A program made the position numbers and the translations under genes. A stretch of 64,000 bases of DNA. It comes from Ancistrus triradiatus. Lineage: Eukaryota > Chordata > Actinopteri > Siluriformes > Loricariidae. Below the pieces are notes generated by a model, which made no database searches, was not told the origin of the DNA, and saw only the letters and a program-made list of their open reading frames with translations. Numbering within the stretch: the stretch's first letter is position 1; every line of letters starts with the position of its first letter. Shown here one piece after another: positions 55,710 to 64,000 of this stretch. The stretch is taken from positions 248,001 through 312,000 of the forward strand of contig JAJAGP010000044.1 of NCBI GenBank assembly GCA_025084515.1. Reading direction: 5' to 3'.

Positions 55710-57890
55710 TGAACATTGGAACCAGCTTGATGTAGAATATCAAAAAATTAATTCCCAGTGAGGAGCATCAAAGTGCTTATTGTGATGGTGTTGGTTGATG
55801 TTTCCATATTTTTTTTCATCTATTTGATCTGGAAAAAATGTGCCACCTAATTTAATAATTTAATTTAATGCTGGTGAAGTATCGTTCTTGAACCAGAATG
55901 TTTGACTATTAAGCAAAATGGTTTGGTGCCGTATCTGTGATTTGTTTATTTGCTACAAAGTAAAAAAGACTGGGTGGACATCCTCTAAGTGTTGTGATTC
56001 CAAATTGTTGGTAATATGAGTGGAACAGTGTGTTTGAAAGGTACTAATGGAAAATGTCTCTTTGTGGGTCTGTCAGATAATAGTAGAAGACATTACTTTT
56101 CTGAGTCACTATTTCACCACACGCGCATATAAACCAACCACTTGAGCTCAATATCAGCCTATTATGAAATAATACAGTGACAGTACAATCATTTTATTCC
56201 CATCTCATGTGCCGACAGTAGCTTTGCTTATATAATGGCCTATTTAATTCTCTTGTGAAGCACCAGCTTTGCTCTTTAATTTGATGGTTGTAACTGCCAG
56301 ACATGAAGTTAGCAATGTTGGAACATTAGTGACAAGGATTGGTACCTTATTTTATCCTATTGAAACTGTAGCTAGTATCTTGTATGTATTTTATCTCAAC
56401 ACAGTTTGGTTGTTATTCAAAAGCATTTATAATTGTCAACCTTTCCAGAAATCCTTCCACTTTAAACAGGACTTGTGTAAGATTTACACTCACAATCACA
56501 AGGTTTGTACCTGCTTTATAAAGCTGTCATTGTTCAAACACACTTGAACGATAGCATACTAGCAAGCTACAGCTAACAAAAGCAGATTAGCAGGCAAAAG
56601 CTACAAGCATAGCAGCTATGATAATTCTGTTATTTGGTAAATTTGTACAAGTAGTGTTGAATAATCCTAATTGTCCAGCTTGTTCAGTTGTACAGTTTAG
56701 CTTGAGTGGCATAATAGTCTTGGATAAGGGAATATTGATTAATCAACGTCATTAGAATCTCAACCAATGAACAGACTGTTCTCAGCTTGATTATCTGGTG
56801 TTTGTTTTGTATTCAAAACATAAATCATTTATGGTAGTTGGATGTATATAGTATAAGATTCAAGTTGGGTATCATTAAAACATTTTATTGTATGTTGCTG
56901 CCACTTCAAGACAGCAGGAGCAGCTATGGTGGAGATTGCATATTGATGTTAAATGAGGTTTGTGTGAATTTTAAAAATGTCGTGCTAGGTGATAATTTGG
57001 GACTTCAATGTGTGAAGGGTGATCTGAGAGTGATAGTACCTCCTGTGTGTGCTAGGTTGGAAAATATGAGGTCTGTGTTGAATAGCAGCAGTAGGGGAGA
57101 GAGAATATTTCTGTACTGGTTATGTTTAGACTTGCACTGGATGACGTCTGAGCTGTAGGTGTCGCACACCAGGTGCTTAATCTAAAACTGGTTCTCACCC
57201 GCATCTCACACCTCCTCTCTTCTAGCACCTCACTCTCTTTTCTGTGTTCTCTCCATCTCACTTCCCTTCACTCTCGTTGCATGCATAGACTCCTCCCCTC
57301 CTCAGTTTTCTCTCTTTCTCTGTCTCTTTCTTCCCCTCTCACTCCCCACTTCTTCATTCTGTAATTGGATTCTATTTTCAGGCAGCTATATGTGTCTGTC
57401 TCTTGTGTTTGTGTCTCACACCACATTTTCTCTCTTCTCCCTCTCATAGGCTCTCTCCATCTCTTTGTCTTGCTCTACCTTCACTGTCCTTGTGTTGGCC
57501 TTAATTGTGTCACAGCTTGTCAGCATATACTGCTAGAGATACTACAGTGCTAGTAGTTTTGGTGCATTTTCCATATGAAAAAACAGTTAGAGTTTACTTT
57601 CCAGGCACAGTTTGTTTGCAGTCAGATGCTCAGATGTACAGCAGAGCAATGTGCAGTGGGTTGGATGGTCAAAGAGTGTCTGAGATGGCCATTTGCTAGC
57701 TCTTTTAAAAGCTGCAGAAAACTGAGTTTGACACAGTTTTGGAACAGGGAATCATAGACAGAGAAGTGAGAAAATAAGGCTAATGACAATGATGAAGAGA
57801 TGAATTAGTGACAGGAGGAGGAGAGCAAGAAGGAGTGACGATTACAGGGATAGAGGGAGAAAGCTGGTTGGTTGGTAGAGACTTTGTCAG
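55710..57890. other. syt7 intron DNA
   Basis: AT-rich, then C/T-rich from 57220. No transposon recognised. Confidence 0.45.
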
Positions 57891-57897
57891 GGCTGAG

Positions 57898-58869
57898 GTG
57901 GTATATAAAACATAGGCCAGAGGAAGGAGGCGATGAGACACAGAAAAAGAAGAATTCAAGAGTGTTTGGATTTATTGTGTAGAGACGGAATGGAATGAAG
58001 GAATAGAGAAGACAAAAGATGGGAATTCCTCATCAAACCAAAAAGCAGTCGCCTGGGAGAACCAGCGCCGGCCGCTTGGCACCACACACACCTCGACAAA
58101 CGCGCTCAGGCCAGACACGACATACTCCACGTGCCGCTCAGCCTCGGACAGCGACACCACGAAAGCAGGCTGCACACACCTTGCAGGGACACCTTGCACA
58201 CCCACTTATGCACTCACACTCACATGCACACCGTTTGCCGTCTGCCCAGGGTGGTCTCACTCGCTTTGGGAACGGACACACACACACGCATAGTTACACA
58301 CACCTGTCGGCTCACACCGACCAAGGTGGCTGTAACCTTTTCTGCTATTTGTGTTACTGTGCCTACTGTCTCGGCCTGATGGTTCTTTCATTCTGTCTTC
58401 TTGTCTTCCTGTCTCCTCCCTCAAATCGCTCTCATTCTTACCCTGCCTCTTCGGCCCCTCATTCCTTCTCCCCTGATGCCGATGATTTCATTTCCATGCC
58501 ATTTCCCTCCTTCTCATCTCTTGCACTTCCCTTTTGCCCTGACCCATCACACAACATTTCACCCTCTAACCTCTCTGCCTGCTTTCTCTCCTCCACTGGT
58601 TCGCTTTCTGTGCTTCATCCTGGTTCTGCTGGCTTTCCTTTCAATCTTTCATCTTCTCTACATCCTTGTCCCTCTCCTCAATCCCACCCCTCTCACCATT
58701 CCTCCTCATCATCAACCCACTCCAAACATGATTCTTCATCCACTTCTCCTTCTCCTCGACCCTTCGTGCTGGTCCCCCCCTCTTTGCTACTCCTGCCTCG
58801 CCCCTCATTGTGTCGCTCCCTTCCTTCCTCCTCTCGGTCACTTCCATCCTTTCTACTTTGCCCACACAG
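57898..58869 (+). other. Open frame and TATA-like box upstream of linker exon 3
   Basis: GGTATATAAAAC at 57899-57910 lies about 110 bases before an ATG at 58019 with good context (AAGATGG). From there 283 codons stay open and run in frame straight into the linker exon at 58870. The translated part is basic and His/Thr-rich at first, contains a Cys-rich hydrophobic stretch (NLFCYLCYCAYCLGLMVLSF) near residues 106-125, and is then Ser/Pro-rich. The strand is C-rich, which lowers stop frequency, so chance is possible. Default reading: intron with a long pyrimidine tract. Confidence 0.3.
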
Positions 58870-59271
58870 TTTTACAGACCCCAGTCTCTCTTCTCTGGAG
58901 CATATCCCATTGTCAGGGGCATCACAACGCCCCCGGACACTCCTAAGGCAACAGAGCCTCCAGCAGCCTCTCATTCACCCTCCAGCTTCGGGCCTTGGAG
59001 CTCGCTCAACTATCTCACAAAGCTTGGGACAGCTACACCCTCAACCTGGGGGAGGAGGAGGGACGGGGCCTGGGGGAGGAGAAGGAGCATCTGCTACATC
59101 TCAGCGTGGAGGAGCAGGGACACGAGCCTCTAGAAGCACCACAGCAGGGGGTGGAGCATCACGCTATAGGTCAGGAGGCACAGGGAGCCGGGTCATGCGG
59201 GGAAACCCAGGCAGCTGGGACTATATGATGAGCCAGATCAAGAATCGTGGCCTGGACGTCAAATCCTTTCT
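58870..59271 (+). CDS. syt7: syt7 alternatively spliced linker exon 3 (long, ends SWDYM...KSF)
   Basis: The exon begins after a C/T-rich tract ending CCCACACAG and completes an Asn codon, then reads FTDPSLSSLEHIPLSG. A Gln/Pro/Gly-rich, Arg/Ser-rich middle follows, ending in SWDYMMSQIKNRGLDVKSF. That last motif is the diagnostic part: mammalian long SYT7 isoforms carry a near-identical SWDYM-x-QI-x-NRGLD-x-KSFL. Donor GTGAGT is at 59272. Length 402 bases, 134 codons, symmetric phase (two bases carried over at each end). The carried-over CT needs any base to give Leu, as in KSFL. The reading frame remains open for about 860 bases upstream of the acceptor, which could mark a longer alternative form; see findings. 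Confidence 0.87.
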
Positions 59272-59274
59272 GTG

Positions 59275-60096
59275 AGTCACTTCCGGTTTGGCCTTTATCT
59301 AATGCATGTCTGCATCACAGTGATTGACTGTTGTGTCTAGGAGTTCAGAAGGTCATATTTCCTTGGCACTTTACCAGTCTTCAGTCATGAAAGCAATACC
59401 ATTAAAAGTATAGGCAGTGTTTTAACCTTATTATGAGCTGGGCTGTAACTGTGCTCATAAGTAGGACTCAAGGGCTGCATAAATGCCTTAATACATGGTA
59501 ATATAAGAAATGTAGGTCACGCCGCTGTGTGTCACAGGTTACAGATTGACAGTCGCTGCCACAGAGTGAACTAACTTCGTCAGCAGTACCAACTTATGAC
59601 TGTAAAATTACTCTTCAGCAAACCGAAAAATAGCTCGTTTTCACCTTCTTTTTAGACATCTTAAGTTTAGTAAAGTAAGTGTAGAAAATTCAGCAGTTGT
59701 TGTCAAGAGAATATTCCAGACTGCTTAGAGACTGTTAGACTGTTTTAGATTGAGGTCAAAAGAGCTTGTGGGGGTGCATTTCTAAAATATGCCTACACTA
59801 TAAAACATACTGCTTACCTTAGGATAAGAAATGCAAAACCTGACAGGAATACTTTATTGACCACATATTTTCTTTGGCTTTTTCTCACCTGTCAGACTAT
59901 ATTCTGTAACCTGTCTGACTAAACAGATCTGCATGTATTTTACTGTACTTATTTACTGTACTGAATATTTCTCCCATCCTTCATCCTAGTCAACTTTAAT
60001 CTTTGAAGGCATGGGTTTTATGTAGGTTTAATAATGCTGAAAGATTGATCCCTGCCTGACTATGTTGCTATATACTTGCATTAAGTTTCTTTCTCG

Positions 60097-60164
<68 letters not shown>

Positions 60165-62080
60165 TATACACACATACACATTCTCGTCTTTAGCTCATCC
60201 TATAGGTTTTCTATTGGGTTTAAATCTATGGACTGAGACAACCATAAGACCAGAAACTTGATTTTGCAATCAGTAAAGCATTTCTGTGTTCATACATGGT
60301 GCTTACGTTTGTGGTTAGATGATAGGAATGGCTTTTTCCTGTCAAGGTTTCCAAGTAATCTGTTGGCACAGAAGTAGTGTCTGTTTGGAGAATTGGCTAC
60401 TTGGTGACTCTCTAATGGTGATCCTTGGGGGATTTACCGTCTGTCTCACTATGCATGGGGGCAAAATAAACTTGTCTTCATCCAGGGAAGTTTAACTGTC
60501 CAGTTAACTGGAGCTTTTAAAAAATATTCCCCTAATTGTAGATACCTGCATTTTCAGATGAGTAATCATTCCCTGACTTGTGACGTTCACCACGATTTTC
60601 TGTTGTTTGAATCGTGTTCTCTTGTCTTTCCCATGTTGGAGAATGACTAAGAGCATTTGACCTGTGTCAGCTTCATATATGTACTCCATTGAAACACAGT
60701 GTCAGAGATTACTGCTTGTAATGTACTAAACATTTTGATCAACTGAAAAAAGTAAAATATAAATGGAAATAATTCTTCAGTTACATTTTATTTCCTAGAG
60801 TTTTTTGTGCATATGTCGTTTTGTTAACAATAATTATTTCTTGATAATTATTTTTTTTTTCTCAAACTAAGTTTATGTACATGAAATTGGATTTTTCTTT
60901 CAATGTGAGATTAAGGTAGTTTGCCTGATTGGTTAGTAGCACTCTAGTAGTCAGATATGCGTCCTATAGCAACCAAGAAAACGCAGTGTAGCGTTTTGAA
61001 TTGGCTTATGTTTTCATTTTTACTTTATTTATGGAATAAATATGTATATAATATTTTACATACACCTGTTTGTTATCCCTTTTCTGAAATTAGAGGCCAA
61101 GACAACTTATGATCAGTTTCCTCAAACTATTCCTGAACAATAATCCTGCTGAAAGAAGCCAGTGCTATTAGGGAACACTGTTGCCATGAAGGTATGTCCG
61201 TGTTCCACAACAATATTTAGGTAGGTGGTACATGTCAAAGTACCGACATGAATACCATGACTCAAGGTTCCCAGGAGACCATGCCTAGAACCATGCCTAT
61301 GTTAGTGTTATTCACTTCTGTCTGTTGTTTTTTATGTTTGGTCCTGTAGTCATATGACATAAAAAGTATTATGGATGTTTGTGTTTGTGATATGGATGTC
61401 AGAATGAGTGTTGTATGTGTCTGTAATTTACCTTGCATATTTAACAGAACAGGGACAAGATAGAGGAAAGAGCGCTGCAGAGAAAATGTTGTTCATTACC
61501 TACCCAGCAAAGACTGTATAGAGTACCGTATAAAAGCTTTAATGCCTTTCTGATGTGAGCTGCATGGTTTTCATCACCAATATTAAGAACAAAATAGCAG
61601 GGCCATATCAGCGTGCAAGATGGGTGAGTAATGCTCATGCAATACCTTGCAACAGTCTCGCTGGTGTAGTTGTAATGCTTTGATGAATGTGACAGGGATG
61701 TTATGAGCAGTGCTGATGTATTTGACAGCTAAAGCTCTTAGAAATGAGAGGACATTCCATATACTTGCACTTTGTCCTGCTCAGGTGCTGCCTGTTTTAT
61801 CCTGAATATAAGATGGTCATACTAAAATATCTATAGTTTGTTTTGAACATGCAACAAAACATGGCACAGCCATAATGCAATTCACTATGCACAGTTTCAA
61901 GTAGCAGTAAGATGGTGAATCTACCAGTGATGACATGGCAATGTATTCATACTGAGTCCATAAGAGTCTTAGTGGGAATAGGACATGTACTGGATTCTAT
62001 ATATGAAACTTTTTAAATAGAAAATATAATTCATGCGTTTTTTCACAGATACTAATCAAATAGCTAACATAATTTTGAGA
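59275..62080. other. syt7 intron DNA with TG microsatellite
   Basis: A TG run at 60101-60153 followed by TATATATATATTATA. No further syt7 exon was recognised and no transposon until the RTE element. Confidence 0.5.
60101..60165. repeat. TG/TA microsatellite
   Basis: About 27 TG units and a short TA run. Confidence 0.95.
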
Positions 62081-62089
62081 GAACTTTGA

Positions 62090-64000
62090 CACGTCGGTCA
62101 AAGTATTTCTTCGTCACATCTTATGGGCAATGCCTCCTCCTCGACATTTAGATCGACATGTTAGGACGTCCCCCTGGGGCGACGCGCACAGTGAACAAGG
62201 GCTACCCACCTATGGACGAGACGGGCCAAAAAAGTTAGTCCATTTACAATTTGGAACGATTAACATCGGAACACTGACCGGACGCAGTCGAGAACTGGCC
62301 CAGGCCTTGAAGAATTGGAAGATCGACGTGGCCTGTGTGCAAGAATGCAAGTGGACTGGAAGCAAGGCGGTAGAGATCTACTGCTGAGAGAAGGCCACCA
62401 GGAATGGAGTGGCTATAGCCATCTACCAGCCCCTCCTCCAGTGCCCGTACACGGTCAAGAGAACATCTGACCGGCTGATGGCCATTAGGATCGACTTGGG
62501 AATGGCTGCAATCAACGTAGTCAGCTGGTATGCGCCGCAGACCGGCTGCAGTGACAAGGAAAAAGACAGTTTCTGGGAGAAGCTTGACAAGGTCATACAA
62601 GCTACCGCCCCTGGAGAATACATCCTGGTTGGAGGTGACCTGAACGGCCATGTGGGAGCAGACAGGGACGGCTACCCGCAACGCCATGGTGGACAGGGCC
62701 TCGGCGATCGAAACAACGAAGGCCAACGTATCCTGAACTGCGCGGAGATGCACGACCTGGTCGTCGCTAACACATTTTTCAAGAAGCGGCCCTCGCACCT
62801 GGCCACCTACACCAGTGGCGGCCATACGACTCAGATCGACTACTGGATGGTCTGGCGGCGGGACCTGAAGCTGGTGACCGACACCAAAGTCATACCGTCT
62901 GAATCTGTGGCCCCCCAGCACCGTCTCCTCATCATGGACACAATGATTGCTAAACTGAAATCACCCAAATGCCGGACTGGACCGAAGCGCATCAAGTGGT
63001 GGAAATGGAAGGAGCATAAGGAGCTGCTGTCGGCAGAACTCAAGTCTATAGCAGTGGACCATGACCAACTCGTGGAGGGCATGTGGGTTGAGATGGTCAA
63101 ACGTGTCCGAGAAGTGGCTGAAGAGGTCGTTGGCAAATGAAGCTGAGAAGAAGGTACATCGACAAGCAAGTGTGGTGGTAGAATGAGGAGGCCCAAGCAG
63201 CAATAAAGGCAAAGAAGCTGGCCTTCAAGACCTGGTGGCGAATGCGGACCCCTGAAGACTTCAGTTGGTACCAATCCCTGAAATCGGCAGCAAAACGATT
63301 GGTGGCATCCACGAAGAGCCGACACTATCAGGACCAGCTCGAAACCCCTGAGGGGGCTAATAACATCTACCGACTCGCCAAAGCACGCAACCGCGCGACG
63401 CAAGACGTCGACACAAACCACGTTGTGCATATCAAGGGTGATGATGGACAAGTCCTCCGGGACTCCAAGGACATCCTCCAGCGATGGTCAACGTACTTTG
63501 CCGAAATCAGCAATGTGGAATTCCCACATCTGCCAATACTACCCGCAGACCCAGTCTCCGGGCCTGTCATGCCAATCACCACTGTGGAAGTTCGAAATGC
63601 GCTTAAGAAAATGAAAAATGGAAAAGCCACCGGACCCGATGACATCCCAGCCGAAGCGTGGAAACTGATGGGTGAAGGCGGGGTCGCATACCTCGTAGCC
63701 CTCTTAAATCGTATTGCTGCCGACGACACCCCTCCCCAAGCCTGGACAATGAGCACTACAGTGCCTATTTGGAAGGGCAAGGGGGATGCCACCGAGTGTC
63801 TAAATTACCGGCCGATTCGATTGCTCTGTCACACCATGAAAATCTTCAAACGGGTCCTGGACAACCGCATTCTCCAGCTAGTCACGCTCACTCCAAACCA
63901 ATGTGGCTTCATCAAGGGTTGTGGAACCACTGACGCCATCCACGCAGCCCGGTTGCTCATGGAAAAGCATCGGGAAAAGAACAAGACGGTGCTTATGGTC
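62090..64000 (+). mobile_element. RTE-type LINE, cut by the window end
   Basis: GC-rich compared with the AT-rich intron. It carries an APE-type endonuclease followed by reverse transcriptase on the + strand, the same direction as syt7. The 5' start is not exactly placed (somewhere around 62080-62130). The catalytic RT box and the 3' end lie beyond the window. Confidence 0.9.
62130..64000 (+). pseudogene. RTE-type endonuclease/reverse transcriptase, few lesions, partial
   Basis: From ATG 62130 the frame reads through the endonuclease: FGTINIGTLTGRSRELAQAL (first Asn), CVQECKWTG (catalytic Glu), NVVSWYAPQTG, LVGGDLNGHVGAD (Asp and Asn), QIDYWMV (Asp) and a QHRLLIMD block (His). A single in-frame TGA at 62385 interrupts it. 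The frame then stops at 63138; a shift near 63150 and a TAG at about 63178 in a WW-x-NEEA motif lead to the RT part. From there the frame stays open to the window end: LKKMKNGKATGPDDIPAEAW, VPIWKGKGDATECLNYRPIR and LTPNQCGFIKGCGTTDAIHA, which are RT blocks 1-3. Fish genes of this kind are often misnamed craniofacial development protein 2-like. Only about three lesions in 1.9 kb suggest a young copy. Confidence 0.9.

Larger units (their letters stand above)
24272..59271 (+). other. syt7: Synaptotagmin-7 gene, partial (five exons of the TM and linker region)
   Basis: Five exons on the + strand join in frame with consensus AG/GT borders and read as the transmembrane and linker part of synaptotagmin-7. 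Introns between them measure about 20.7, 1.5, 6.3 and 5.6 kb. The family is known to have a short luminal N-terminus, one membrane span, a variable linker and two C2 domains that bind calcium and phospholipid. Neither the N-terminal exon nor the C2 exons is seen here, so the gene starts before and ends after the window. The linker exons match by motifs recalled from mammalian SYT7 (CQRK-x-GKR, DLDRDFWNNN, SYPPKEF, SWDYM...KSFL), not by a search. Teleosts often keep two copies (syt7a, syt7b); which one this is cannot be decided. Confidence 0.9.

Noticed and set aside
58019..59275. A single 418-codon gene
   Set aside because: Its last 134 codons are a syt7 exon with its own acceptor and donor. 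The upstream part is low-complexity C-rich sequence, so it is listed only as a possible alternative start.
62244..63451. Long minus-strand frames over the RTE element
   Set aside because: They are shadows of the GC-rich plus-strand endonuclease and reverse transcriptase frames.

Overview
The window is a piece of a teleost fish genome, most like an otophysan such as a catfish. It is AT-rich, has many CA/TG microsatellites, and is dense in fish-type transposons: Tc1/mariner, hAT, pogo, Penelope, RTE and tRNA-derived SINEs. Nothing prokaryotic is present. The species cannot be named from the sequence.

One host gene is recognisable, on the + strand: synaptotagmin-7 (syt7), a membrane-anchored calcium sensor for vesicle exocytosis and membrane repair. 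Only its 5'-middle part lies here. An exon at 24272-24375 encodes the transmembrane segment and the cysteine-rich border. The exon at 45083-45162 encodes the juxtamembrane linker. Three further linker exons, at 46706-46840, 53133-53300 and 58870-59271, are each a multiple of three long and begin and end in the same phase, as expected for the alternatively spliced syt7 linker. The first exon (N-terminus) must lie before base 1 or was missed. The C2A and C2B exons lie beyond base 64000. Everything else is intron or mobile DNA; the upstream flank through the 20.7-kb intron carries most of the transposons.

Layout. 1-5.3 kb: Rex3-like scrap, a pogo-like element, a SINE and a GGTTAGG-type repeat. 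6.6-14 kb: three degraded minus-strand elements (Tc1-like, hAT, Ty3/gypsy). 19-22.4 kb: Penelope element with GIY-YIG endonuclease. 22.7-23.9 kb: mariner-like element with a SINE inside. 24.2 kb: syt7 transmembrane exon behind a TG microsatellite. 25-26.7 kb: Tc1 remnant and two interleaved minisatellites. 28.5-30.1 kb: an unassigned unit with in-frame proline-rich repeats. 30.2-40.4 kb: LINE tail, Tc1 elements and a hAT element, several nested. 43-49 kb: TIR elements with nested SINE and pogo copies, plus syt7 linker exons. 50-55.7 kb: LTR-like piece, Tigger-like element, syt7 exon and a long-inverted-repeat Tc1. 58-59.3 kb: the largest linker exon, preceded by a long open frame. 62.1-64 kb: a comparatively young RTE-type LINE cut by the window edge.

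All transposase and reverse-transcriptase genes carry frameshifts, stops or deletions. The syt7 exons are clean. No decisive new system was found. The best candidates for further work are the proline-repeat unit at 28.5-30.1 kb, the TG-repeat splice acceptor of the transmembrane exon, and the open frame with a TATA-like box in front of the last linker exon.
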